A stretch of DNA of 64,000 bases from the NCBI GenBank assembly GCA_016178705.1, contig JACOST010000015.1, forward strand, positions 124,001 to 188,000. The letters are read 5' to 3'. Shown in pieces: positions 1-10,390 of this stretch. Each line of letters opens with the position of its first letter. Within the stretch, counting starts at the first letter, position 1. The notes below the pieces were generated by a model. The model was given only the letters and a program-made list of their open reading frames with translations, did not search any database and had not been told where the DNA came from. This DNA comes from Deltaproteobacteria bacterium. Its GTDB lineage: Bacteria > Desulfobacterota > Binatia > HRBIN30 > JACQVA1. A program made the position numbers and the translations under genes.

Positions 1-633
1 CAAGCGCTGCTCAAAATCATCGAGGGCACCACGGCCAGTGTGCCACCCAAAGGCGGGCGCAAGCATCCGCAGCAAGAATTCTTGCAAGTCGACACCACCA
101 ACATCCTATTCGTCTGCGGTGGGGCCTTCGTCGGGCTCGAGGACATCATCCGGCGTCGCATCGGGATCAAGGGCGTCGGGTTCGGCGCCGACATTCGGCG
201 CAAACAAGAGCGCAGTACGAGCGATCTGCTGCACGACGTACAGACCGAAGACCTGCTCAAGTTCGGGCTGATACCGGAGTTCATCGGACGCTTGCCGGTG
301 ATTGCGAGCCTCGATGAGCTTGACGCCAGCGATCTCGTTCGCATCCTCAAGGAGCCGAAGAACGCGCTGACGCGGCAGTACCAGAAGCTCTTCGAGATGG
401 AGGGCGTGCACCTGAAGTTCACCGATGGAGCGCTCACCGCGATTGCGCGCGAGGCGTTGAAGCGGAAATCCGGAGCCCGCGGGTTGCGAGCCATCTTGGA
501 GAACACTATGCTCGAAGTGATGTACGATATTCCATCGCAACCGAACATCAAAGAGGTGTTGATCTCCGAAGAGGTCGTCACCAAGCACGAACAGCCAATC
601 GTGCTCTACCAAAAAGCGGCGGAAACGGCGTAG
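1..633 (+). CDS. clpX: ATP-dependent Clp protease ATP-binding subunit ClpX, 3' part
   Basis: The reading frame is open from base 1 and ends at TAG 631-633, so only the C-terminal half of ClpX (about 210 residues) is in the window. ClpX is the AAA+ unfoldase that feeds substrates to ClpP in the cytoplasm. The frame begins in the conserved [10 protein letters not shown] stretch, followed by the [10 protein letters not shown] and [11 protein letters not shown] blocks. It then shows the sensor-2 region ([14 protein letters not shown], Arg at about residue 160) and the family C-terminal domain. It lies 6 bp upstream of lon, the usual clpX-lon arrangement in Proteobacteria. Walker A and B lie off the left edge. 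Confidence 0.97.
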   Translation, partial: QALLKIIEGTTASVPPKGGRKHPQQEFLQVDTTNILFVCGGAFVGLEDIIRRRIGIKGVGFGADIRRKQERSTSDLLHDVQTEDLLKFGLIPEFIGRLPVIASLDELDASDLVRILKEPKNALTRQYQKLFEMEGVHLKFTDGALTAIAREALKRKSGARGLRAILENTMLEVMYDIPSQPNIKEVLISEEVVTKHEQPIVLYQKAAETA

Positions 634-639
634 GCGCCG

Positions 640-3117
<2,478 letters not shown>

Positions 3118-3124
3118 GGCTTTC

Positions 3125-3153
3125 TTGACTTGGGGTGACCCGGTTGTTATGAC
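3125..3153 (+). promoter_or_regulatory. Sigma70-like promoter for the HU gene
   Basis: TTGACT (3125-3130) and TATGAC (3148-3153) are separated by 17 bp, just after the lon stop and 31 bp before the HU start codon. Matches to the consensus are 5 of 6 and 4 of 6. It implies that HU is transcribed independently of clpX-lon. Seen by eye only. Confidence 0.5.
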
Positions 3154-3184
3154 TCCCGCCGCTTAACCTGTTGAAGGGAACCCG

Positions 3185-3457
3185 ATGACGAAGGCAGAGC
3201 TGATCGAGTCCGTCGCAAGTAAGGTGGATCTCCCCCGGGCGACGGCCGAACGAGCAGTTAACACGCTCTTCGATGACATCGTGGTGGCCCTCAAGCAGGG
3301 GGAAAAGGTGAACATCTCCGGATTCGGGACCTTTGCGATCTCAATCCGGAAGGCTCGCACGGGGCGAAACCCGAAGACCGGCGAGAGCATCGAGATTGCG
3401 GCCTCGCGGGCCGCCAAGTTTAAAGCTGGCAAGACGCTGAAGGATTCCCTCAACTAA
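3185..3457 (+). CDS. hup: DNA-binding protein HU
   Basis: This is a 90-residue HU/IHF family protein that bends DNA and compacts the nucleoid as a dimer. The HU signature GFGTFAISIRKARTGRNP is intact, and the arm carries the usual NPKTG tip. The length equals the normal HU monomer. The ATG at 3185 is preceded by GAAGGGA at good spacing. Placement right after lon is common in Proteobacteria. HU rather than IHF is favoured because it starts MTKAELIESVA, but the two families overlap in sequence. Confidence 0.95.
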   Translation: MTKAELIESVASKVDLPRATAERAVNTLFDDIVVALKQGEKVNISGFGTFAISIRKARTGRNPKTGESIEIAASRAAKFKAGKTLKDSLN

Positions 3458-3487
3458 CGCGGGGAACCGCTGCCGGAGCCGCAGGGC

Positions 3488-3559
3488 GGGCGGTTAGCTC
3501 AGGGGGAGAGCATCGGCCTTACAAGCCGGGGGTCATCCGTTCAAATCGGATACCGCCCA
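3488..3559 (+). tRNA. tRNA-Val (anticodon TAC)
   Basis: A 72-nt cloverleaf folds cleanly. The acceptor GGGCGGT (3488-3494) pairs with ACCGCCC (3552-3558), the D arm is GCTC/GAGC, and the anticodon loop CTTACAA gives TAC. The T arm is ATCCG/CGGAT around TTCAAAT. The discriminator is A3559, and CCA is not encoded. It is followed 61 bp later by tRNA-Asp. Confidence 0.95.
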
Positions 3560-3620
3560 TCACGCCGTGCCAGTGCGTAGAGAGAGGAGACACCGCCAAG
3601 TCGGGAGCAGAAATTTTACC

Positions 3621-3698
<78 letters not shown>

Positions 3699-3712
3699 GT
3701 TTGCAGAACCTA

Positions 3713-3732
3713 GACCCCTCGCGTGAGGGGTC
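3713..3732 (+). promoter_or_regulatory. Perfect 8-bp hairpin between tRNA-Asp and rplM
   Basis: GACCCCTC (3713-3720) and GAGGGGTC (3725-3732) form a perfect stem around a GCGT loop, 14 bp after tRNA-Asp and 33 bp before the rplM start. No T-run follows, so a classical intrinsic terminator is unlikely. It could be a tRNA 3' processing stem or part of an L13 leader that controls rplM-rpsI; the sequence alone does not decide. Confidence 0.4.
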
Positions 3733-3765
3733 GGTCTCCCGCGACGGTTCGTAGGTGAGGAAATC

Positions 3766-4203
3766 ATGAAGACAACATACATGGCTACCCGCGAGGAAGC
3801 GCTCGCCGCGCGTCGCTGGTATCTCGTTGACGCCGACGGCAAGGTGCTCGGTCGCGTTGCCAGTGGCGTCGCGAACCTCCTGCGCGGCAAGGGCAAGCCC
3901 ACATTTACCCCGCATCAGGATACCGGCGACTTCGTCGTGGTCGTGAATGCCGCCGGTCTCAAGTTGACCGGCAAGAAGGTCGAACAGAAACTCTATCGAC
4001 GCCACAGCGGCTATCCCGGTGGGGTGAAGACGGAACAAGTCGGCAAGATCTTGCGCGAACGTCCCGATCGCGTATTGAAGGTGGCGGTCGCGGGCATGTT
4101 GCCGAAGAATCGCTTGGGGCGGCAACTGGCCACCAAGCTGAAAGTATACGCGGGGCCGGATCATCCGCACACGGCGCAGCAGCCCGTGATCATCTCTGTG
4201 TGA
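3766..4203 (+). CDS. rplM: 50S ribosomal protein L13
   Basis: This is a 145-residue L13, an early-assembly protein of the large subunit. The family blocks [18 protein letters not shown], the glycine/lysine loop [17 protein letters not shown] and the C-terminal HPHTAQQP are present. The length is normal. The ATG at 3766 follows GTGAGGAAATC, giving a good ribosome-binding site. It lies 12 bp upstream of rpsI, the near-universal rplM-rpsI operon. Confidence 0.98.
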   Translation: MKTTYMATREEALAARRWYLVDADGKVLGRVASGVANLLRGKGKPTFTPHQDTGDFVVVVNAAGLKLTGKKVEQKLYRRHSGYPGGVKTEQVGKILRERPDRVLKVAVAGMLPKNRLGRQLATKLKVYAGPDHPHTAQQPVIISV

Positions 4204-4215
4204 CTGAGGTAAACC

Positions 4216-4617
4216 ATGATGGCTGAACGCAAGAACGCATACGCCGCCACCGGCCGCCGCAAGACCGCTGTGGCCCGAGTGAGCCTCATTCCCGGCGCGG
4301 GCACGGTCACAGTCAATCGCCGCTCGCTCGACGACTACTTCGGCCGACCAACCTCTCGCATGGTCGTCGCACAACCGTTCGATGTCACCGGCACCACTGG
4401 CCAATTCGACGTATCCGCCAACGTCCGGGGCGGCGGTATCTCCGCGCAAGCGTCGGCCGTACGGCACGGCATCACGCGGGCGTTGCTGATCGCCAACCCC
4501 GACTTCCGACCGGCGCTGAAGAAGGCGGGCTTCATTACCCGCGATCCGCGCGAGGTCGAACGCAAAAAGTACGGCCGTCACAAGGCGCGCAAGCGACCGC
4601 AGTACTCGAAGCGCTAA
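4216..4617 (+). CDS. rpsI: 30S ribosomal protein S9
   Basis: This is a 133-residue S9 with the family start [15 protein letters not shown], the conserved [15 protein letters not shown] block and the basic C-terminal tail ending SKR that reaches the ribosomal P site. The gene follows rplM by 12 bp. ATG codons at 4216 and 4219 are both possible starts after GAGGTAAACC. It converges on lptG with only 12 bp between the stops and no obvious terminator. Confidence 0.98.
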   Translation: MMAERKNAYAATGRRKTAVARVSLIPGAGTVTVNRRSLDDYFGRPTSRMVVAQPFDVTGTTGQFDVSANVRGGGISAQASAVRHGITRALLIANPDFRPALKKAGFITRDPREVERKKYGRHKARKRPQYSKR

Positions 4618-4629
4618 GCTTCCGGCACG

Positions 4630-5709
4630 TCACTCGCCGCCGAGGAAGAGCGCGGTTCCGATCAATACGAACACTCCGTTGGCGGACCACGCGGCGATGG
4701 CGGCTGGCAACACGCCGCTATTGCCGAGCGAGTTTGCCAACGCGAGCACAACCCAGTAACCGAAACCGGCCGCCAGCCCCACACCGATCACCCCCGCCAC
4801 GCTTGGATGGCGCCGCACGCGGCCCGCCAGCGAAACGCCTAGCAGCGCCAACACCAGACTGGCGAACGGTACCGCCAACTTCAGGTGTAGATCGACCAAG
4901 TAGATCGACGCATCGATGCCCTTGCGGGTGAGGGTCGCGATGCGCTCGCGCAGCATCATGAAGCTCAACTCTTCGGGCGCGCGACGCACGTCGAGGAAGT
5001 CGTCGAGCGTTTCCGGGATCGTGACCGTATTGGCGGGCAGTGCGCGCGTCACGATCTGTCTACCAGAGAACTCACGCTGACTGGCCGCACTGGTTTCCCA
5101 GCCGACGCCGTTCCACCGTGCGGTGGCCACCTCTATGATGCTGGACGGGGCGAACGACGCGTCGATGCGGTAGATAGTCAGCCCATGCAACGTGCTGCGC
5201 GCGCCATCGACGTAGTCGATGTTATAGAACCCCTCGCGGCCGTGGTACCAGATCTCGTGATCACTCAGTAGGCTGCGTTGCGGTCGCTTGCGAATCTCAA
5301 CGACGTTCACATACTGAAACTTGCGCGAGCAATAGGGGACGACGGTCTCCTCCCAGAGCAGCGACGCACCGCTGATCACGCCCGCAATGATGAGCAACGG
5401 CACCGCCATTTGGCCGAGACTGACCCCCAGCGCGCGAAACGCGACGATCTCGTTGCGACGCGACATCGTGCCCAGACTCACCAGCACCGCCGCCAGCACC
5501 GCCGGCGGGGTGACCTGTGTGACGATCAACGGAATCTTGAACAAGAAGTAGCGCGCCGCCAGCGCCGGCGTCGCGTCGTTGCGCAGCAGGGTGTCGAGCC
5601 GATCGAAGAAGTCGATGATCAGGTACAGCCCGACGAAGCTGGCCAGAATCATCGCGAAGAGCCGCAAGAACTCCCGCGCGACATAGCGACTGATGACACT
5701 CGACAACAT
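4630..5709 (-). CDS. lptG: LPS export ABC transporter permease LptG
   Basis: This is a 359-residue inner-membrane permease of the YjgP/YjgQ family. With LptF and the LptB ATPase it extracts lipopolysaccharide from the inner membrane and passes it to LptC/LptA. The N-terminal membrane helices (residues about 10-120, with the LGTMSRRNEIVAFRALG coupling region) flank a periplasmic beta-jellyroll domain, and three more helices follow after residue 265. It follows lptF by 19 bp. Assignment as LptG rather than LptF rests on gene order and on its shorter, more divergent periplasmic domain. Confidence 0.93.
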   Translation of the reverse strand: MLSSVISRYVAREFLRLFAMILASFVGLYLIIDFFDRLDTLLRNDATPALAARYFLFKIPLIVTQVTPPAVLAAVLVSLGTMSRRNEIVAFRALGVSLGQMAVPLLIIAGVISGASLLWEETVVPYCSRKFQYVNVVEIRKRPQRSLLSDHEIWYHGREGFYNIDYVDGARSTLHGLTIYRIDASFAPSSIIEVATARWNGVGWETSAASQREFSGRQIVTRALPANTVTIPETLDDFLDVRRAPEELSFMMLRERIATLTRKGIDASIYLVDLHLKLAVPFASLVLALLGVSLAGRVRRHPSVAGVIGVGLAAGFGYWVVLALANSLGNSGVLPAAIAAWSANGVFVLIGTALFLGGE

Positions 5710-5728
5710 GAGCGATGCCGGCGGCGAA

Positions 5729-6919
5729 CTAGGGCCCGGCGTTGGCGCTCACGCGTGCCACCCAGCGGGCCCGCAGGGTCACCAGCCACTGATCTACCGC
5801 CGCCAAGCTCGATAAGCTGGTCTCCCGCGCCGCGCGCCAGAGCAGTGTGCTTGCCAGTGTCGCCATCACCAGGTTGGGGATCCACAAGGCCACGATGGGT
5901 GGCAGGGTGCCGCGCTCGCCGAGGCTCTCGCCCAAACTGAGCAGGAGATAGTAGCTCAGGATCAACACCAAGCTGGTCGAGAAGCCGCGCGATCGTACGG
6001 CGCGGGTCGGCTGCACACCGAGCGGCACGCCGAGCGCGGCGAACACCAGGCAGGCAAATGGAATGGCGAACTTGCGGTGCAATTCGACCTGCTCGACCAG
6101 TGCCGGGATGCCGGCCTCCGCTTTCGTCGTGATGGCTTGGCGCAGCTCGCCGACCGTCAACTCGCTTGGTTCGCGTTCCCGTCGCCGCACGCGCGCTAAC
6201 GCCGTGTCGAGATCGAGGCTCAAGTCGTACACGCTGAAGTCGGTTTTGTTGTAGCTCCGTCCCCCCGGCTCGAAGCTGTGGATGGTCCCGTCGAGCAAAC
6301 GCAGGGTCAGCGTCTGGCTCGCTTCGTTGTTGATGACGATCCCCAATTTGGCGAAGACGGTGTTGTGCTGCATCGCGTCGCGGGTGTCGGAAATCACGAT
6401 GCGCCTGAGGGTGGTGCCGGGCGGTTCGATTTCTTCGACGTAGATGACCAGCCCCGTGAAGTCGTCGTTGAATACTTGTTCGCGGATGCCCGCGCTCGCT
6501 CGCACCTTGGCGATCGAGTACAACGCGTCGCGCAGCTGGCGATTGCCCCAGGGCCGCGCATACATCGACAAGCCCAGCGTGACGCAGTAGATGACGACGG
6601 CGATCGCGGCCACGGGACGCAGCAGTTGATACAAACTGACCCCCGAGGTGTGCAGCGCGACGATTTCGCTGTCGGAGGAGAGGCGGCCAAACGCAATGAG
6701 CACGCCCAGCAGCAGCGCCATCGGCACGGTGACTTCGAGGAACGCGGGCATGATGTACGAGAACAGTTTGAGCACTTGCAGTGCCGGCACGCCGCGGTTG
6801 ACGATCAGCTCGACGAGCTTGAGAATGCGCGCGATCAACAGGATGCCGGTGAAGACCGCCAGGCCCAGCAGAAACGGCACGAGAATCTCGCGGGTGATGT
6901 AACGATTGAGCGTCCGCAC
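5729..6919 (-). CDS. lptF: LPS export ABC transporter permease LptF
   Basis: This is a 396-residue partner of LptG in the LptB2FG transporter. It starts RTLNRYITREILVPFLLGL, typical of LptF, and has the coupling helix motif FGRLSSDSEIVALHTSG near residue 80. A periplasmic domain follows, then C-terminal helices containing FACLVFAALGVPLG. The GTG start at 6919 is only 14 bp from the divergent rlmB start, so the two promoters must overlap or lie within the opposing genes. Confidence 0.93.
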   Translation of the reverse strand: MRTLNRYITREILVPFLLGLAVFTGILLIARILKLVELIVNRGVPALQVLKLFSYIMPAFLEVTVPMALLLGVLIAFGRLSSDSEIVALHTSGVSLYQLLRPVAAIAVVIYCVTLGLSMYARPWGNRQLRDALYSIAKVRASAGIREQVFNDDFTGLVIYVEEIEPPGTTLRRIVISDTRDAMQHNTVFAKLGIVINNEASQTLTLRLLDGTIHSFEPGGRSYNKTDFSVYDLSLDLDTALARVRRREREPSELTVGELRQAITTKAEAGIPALVEQVELHRKFAIPFACLVFAALGVPLGVQPTRAVRSRGFSTSLVLILSYYLLLSLGESLGERGTLPPIVALWIPNLVMATLASTLLWRAARETSLSSLAAVDQWLVTLRARWVARVSANAGP

Positions 6920-6933
6920 GTGAGCGAATCGTA

Positions 6934-7695
6934 GTGAAACGCCGATTCAATGTAAATCAACGACCGCCCACGCAGCGAGTGTACGGGATCCATGCGGTGG
7001 CGGCCCGTCTGGAGATGGCGCCGCCGCTGGTCGAGCGCGTGTACGTCCGAGCCGAGGCCTCGGGGCGGGTGGCTGCGCTGGCGGCCGCGGCGACGCGCGC
7101 CGGCGTCGAGCTGCAGCGCATCGCCCCCGCCGTGCTGCGCGAACTGTGCGGCAGCGACCATCATCAAGGAGTGGTCGCCGACGTGCCGCCGTTTCATTAC
7201 CGCGATATCGAGTCAGTGCTGATACCAAAGCTGGCTCGGGTCGTCGTGCTCGATCAGCTGCGCGATCCACAGAATTTCGGCGCGTTGCTGCGAAGTGCGG
7301 AGGCCGCCGGCGTCGGGTGCGTCGTCGTCCCCAAAGATGGCGCGGTCCGCGTGACGCCGAGTGTCGAGAAGGCGGCGGCGGGTGCGGCCATGCGCGTACC
7401 GGTGGCCCTGGTGGTGAACGTCGCGCGTACGCTGCAAACGTTGAAGGACGCCGGGTTCTGGATCATCGGTCTCTCGGCCCGGGCGCCCGCCGATCTGTTC
7501 TCCTATGAGCCGCCGGCGCGCGTTGCCATTGTCTTGGGCGGCGAAGAGGGCCTGCGGCGATTGGTGGAGGAGCGCTGCGATGTCCTGCTCGCTGTGCCGA
7601 TGCAGGGACAGGCCGAATCGCTGAACGCCTCGGTCGCGGGAGCACTTGCCATGTATGCGTTGCGCCCGCGTTCGCGCACCGCAGGTTTTGCTTGA
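6934..7695 (+). CDS. rlmB: 23S rRNA (guanosine-2'-O)-methyltransferase, RlmB/TrmH family
   Basis: This is a 253-residue SPOUT methyltransferase. The N-terminal substrate-binding domain begins VYGIHAVAARLE and the SpoU catalytic core follows. Motif 1 is DQLRDPQNFGALLRSAEAAG (Asn and Arg of the active site), motif 2 is IVLGGEEGLRR, and motif 3 is VPMQGQAESLNASVAGALAMY. Members use S-adenosylmethionine to 2'-O-methylate a ribose; RlmB targets G2251 of 23S rRNA. The GTG at 6934 is the first start in frame. TrmH-family paralogues look alike, so the exact target is inferred. Confidence 0.88.
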   Translation: MKRRFNVNQRPPTQRVYGIHAVAARLEMAPPLVERVYVRAEASGRVAALAAAATRAGVELQRIAPAVLRELCGSDHHQGVVADVPPFHYRDIESVLIPKLARVVVLDQLRDPQNFGALLRSAEAAGVGCVVVPKDGAVRVTPSVEKAAAGAAMRVPVALVVNVARTLQTLKDAGFWIIGLSARAPADLFSYEPPARVAIVLGGEEGLRRLVEERCDVLLAVPMQGQAESLNASVAGALAMYALRPRSRTAGFA

Positions 7696-7720
7696 CATAT
7701 ACGCGAGCCTCCGCCAATTA
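7692..7720 (+). promoter_or_regulatory. Possible promoter for the PPC-repeat protein gene
   Basis: A perfect TTGACA (7692-7697) overlaps the rlmB stop codon and is followed after 17 bp by CAATTA (7715-7720), a weak -10. It lies 44 bp before the TTG start of the next gene. Confidence is limited by the poor -10. Confidence 0.35.
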
Positions 7721-7764
7721 GCGCACGCCAGTCGTCAGGTACATCGTCAATAAAGGTCTTCGCG

Positions 7765-10326
7765 TTGCGCACTGCTCAGCTGCGGCCCAGCCTAATCTAC
7801 GGCCTCATCTTGTTCGCGCTCGGTGTCGTGTTCGCCACGCATGCGCGCGCCCAATTTCTTGCCGGCGACGTCAACGGAGATGGCCACGTCTCGCTGGATG
7901 ACCTGGCCGATCTCCCATCGGAGTTGTTCGATGGAGACGGTGATGATGTAGCGGATGTCGCGAGCGGAGAGTTTCCGGGCGCCGCCGGCGCCGATGCGAA
8001 TCAGGACGGGCTGATCACCGCCGCCGATTTTTCGCAGGTGGTCGTGTTGCAGCCCGGCTTGACGCCGGCCGTACCGACCGTGACGCCTACCCGTCCATCG
8101 CCAACTCTGACACGAACGCCGACCACCACGCCGACGCCGAACCTGACACCCGCCACGGCGACCGCGACCCCAACGGCTACCGCGTGCGTGCCGCAGAACA
8201 TCGGCGTCGGTACCGTCGGTGGTGCACTCGGTCCCGGCGATTGCACGAGCGGCTCAAGCGAGCACTTCATCGACGCGTACAGCGTCGCGGCGCACCCCGG
8301 GACTGCCTTGAAGATCGACGTCACTTCAACGAGTTTTTTACCGAGGATCTTGTTGCGCGACGCCGGGGGATACTTCGGATCGTATACTGGTCCACTTCCG
8401 GTCGAGTTATTGGTAACGACCAACCGGCCCTATGAATTCACGGTCACCAGCGGCACGGTGGGTCAGCCGACCGGAAGCTATACGCTGACTGTGAGCACCC
8501 GCATGTGCCAACCGACGCCGCGCAGCGTCACGCCCTCGAGTACCGGTACTCGCGTCAATGCAACCTTGCGCGAAACTGACTGTCCGGACCCTGCCGTGCC
8601 CTCGTCTCCTGCGCATCGGTTTACGTTTACGGCGTTGGCGGGGTCGGCGCTCTCGGTGCGGATGAGCACGGCGGCCATAGACCAAGACGTGCCCGACCCG
8701 GTCATCACGATCTATGGCCCGCCGCCGACCGCCGACAGCTTCACCGGGATCGAACTCGCCTCGGATGATGAGAGTGGCGGCCCGGTGGACAACGGCACCA
8801 CCGATGCGTTGCTGTCCTTCTACGCCGTTGAGAGCGGGACCTATACCGTCGTTGCCAGCGGCGGTGTTGGGAAGTACAGCGCCACATTCTCGCTCCCGTC
8901 TTGCACCCCGATTCCGGTTACGGTGTCGAATCAGTTGATGACGGTTACCGGCACACTGACGGCCGATTCTTGTCCGGCGCCATTTCCCTTGCCCAATGCT
9001 TCGAAGGGCGATCCCAACAGCCGCGCGGCCGTGTACACGATTGCGGCCGACGCCGGGGATGTGATCGCGGCCGAGATGCTGTCGGTCGATTTCGATGCCC
9101 AGTTGTACTTGCTGGGCCCCGACCACACGGTGGTGGCAAGTGACGACGATGGCTCGGAGAACGACATCACCGATGCGCAACTCGCGTTCACCGTCCCCCA
9201 GGCCGGCATCTACACGGTGGTCGCCGCCAGCAACGATGCGTCGATCACGCAAGAGGGATCGACCGGCAAATACAGTCTGGCCCTGCAGAAGTGTCCTGCC
9301 AGCCCGCTCTCGCTCGATACCGTAACCTCCGACAGTTTCAGTCGGACACTCGACTGTCGTGGCACCAAGGGGGTCTTCGTCAACAGCTATAAATTTACCA
9401 ACAACAATCCGTCACAGTTTGTCTTCGCGACAATGGTGGCGGACCCATCGTCCGATATCGACTCGGTGTTGGCGCTGACGACGCCGAGCGGACAGGTGTT
9501 GGTCAATGACAACGATCCGTTTGTGGCGGACTTCACGTCGGATGCGCGCATCGCTCGCGTGCTCCCGCTGGCGGGCACCTACTTTCTGACCGCCTCCTCA
9601 TTTCAAGATGGGGGTCCGGTCGAAGGCGGCTACGCCGTCTCCGTCGCGCGGTGCCGCACCATCGCGGCCGCGGCAGGCACGGTACACGGCGAGTTTCGCG
9701 ATGACGACTGTGAACTGGCCTCGCTTGGAGACGAGCCGGGTGTGAAGTTGAACGTCTTTACGATGGCGACAAACGCGAACCAGTCAATCTCCATTGTTCC
9801 GCCTGACGGAGCGTGTGGGTTGGTGGCCACTGCCGACGGCCTGCAGGGGCCAGGGCCAGCATGCTCACCTGACTTCTTGGCGATGCCGCTCGCCAGCGCC
9901 GGCACCACGGCGGTGATTGTCAGCGCGTCCGATCCGACCGTGCGCGGCCCGTACGAGTTCGAGCTGCGCACCTGCCCGGCCAGCGGGATAATCGGCTTCG
10001 CCTCCTCAACCGTCGGATTCATTAGCGGCGGCGACTGTCACGACGCCAGCGGCCTGCCGGGTGACTTCTATTTGTTCCGCGCGCCGTCATCCTTGATTGC
10101 CTTCAACGGCGACGTCACCGCACACGTGATGAGCTCGTTCAGTGACAGTTCGTTGGTGGTCGACAACACCGGCCTTTCCAGCGTGGCGAATGAGTTGGTG
10201 GAGAATCCCGAAGATCTATTGCCGATTGGCTCCGATCTCGTCTTTGGCCTCACGGTACGGCCGGCGCGCGCCGATACCACCGGCAGCTACGCCTTGCACG
10301 TCAATATCGCCCATTTGCACCAATAG
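7765..10326 (+). CDS. Secreted protein with N-terminal EF-hands, Thr/Pro linker and PPC-like repeats
   Basis: This is an 853-residue exported protein. A signal peptide (hydrophobic residues about 10-25, cut after THARA) is followed by two dockerin-like EF-hand loops, GDVNGDGHVSLDDL and ADANQDGLITAADF. A short Thr/Pro-rich linker (about residues 103-140) comes next, then about six repeats of a bacterial pre-peptidase C-terminal (PPC)-like beta-sandwich. These are separated by Cys-containing joints such as LPSCTP and QKCPAS. The start is TTG 7765, supported by AAAGG eight bases upstream and by the clean signal peptide. No enzymatic domain is visible, so an adhesive or structural extracellular role is inferred. 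Unlike its neighbours, the EF-hand pair is at the N terminus. Confidence 0.8.
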   Translation: MRTAQLRPSLIYGLILFALGVVFATHARAQFLAGDVNGDGHVSLDDLADLPSELFDGDGDDVADVASGEFPGAAGADANQDGLITAADFSQVVVLQPGLTPAVPTVTPTRPSPTLTRTPTTTPTPNLTPATATATPTATACVPQNIGVGTVGGALGPGDCTSGSSEHFIDAYSVAAHPGTALKIDVTSTSFLPRILLRDAGGYFGSYTGPLPVELLVTTNRPYEFTVTSGTVGQPTGSYTLTVSTRMCQPTPRSVTPSSTGTRVNATLRETDCPDPAVPSSPAHRFTFTALAGSALSVRMSTAAIDQDVPDPVITIYGPPPTADSFTGIELASDDESGGPVDNGTTDALLSFYAVESGTYTVVASGGVGKYSATFSLPSCTPIPVTVSNQLMTVTGTLTADSCPAPFPLPNASKGDPNSRAAVYTIAADAGDVIAAEMLSVDFDAQLYLLGPDHTVVASDDDGSENDITDAQLAFTVPQAGIYTVVAASNDASITQEGSTGKYSLALQKCPASPLSLDTVTSDSFSRTLDCRGTKGVFVNSYKFTNNNPSQFVFATMVADPSSDIDSVLALTTPSGQVLVNDNDPFVADFTSDARIARVLPLAGTYFLTASSFQDGGPVEGGYAVSVARCRTIAAAAGTVHGEFRDDDCELASLGDEPGVKLNVFTMATNANQSISIVPPDGACGLVATADGLQGPGPACSPDFLAMPLASAGTTAVIVSASDPTVRGPYEFELRTCPASGIIGFASSTVGFISGGDCHDASGLPGDFYLFRAPSSLIAFNGDVTAHVMSSFSDSSLVVDNTGLSSVANELVENPEDLLPIGSDLVFGLTVRPARADTTGSYALHVNIAHLHQ

Positions 10327-10361
10327 ACGACCACGACAGTGAACGTTGGTCGAATTTCCGC

Positions 10362-10390
10362 TTGACCCGTGCAAGCGGCGTGCTTTATAT
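10362..10390 (+). promoter_or_regulatory. Promoter-like element at the 5' end of the lipoprotein gene
   Basis: TTGACC (10362-10367), a 17-bp spacer and TTATAT (10385-10390, or TATATG one base later) resemble a sigma70 promoter. It overlaps the first possible GTG (10369), so if it is real the translation start must be later than the longest frame suggests. Confidence 0.3.

Noticed and set aside
7861-8049. Cellulosome dockerin
   Set aside because: The EF-hand loops resemble dockerins, but no cohesin, scaffoldin or glycoside hydrolase is present, so only a dockerin-like tag is claimed.
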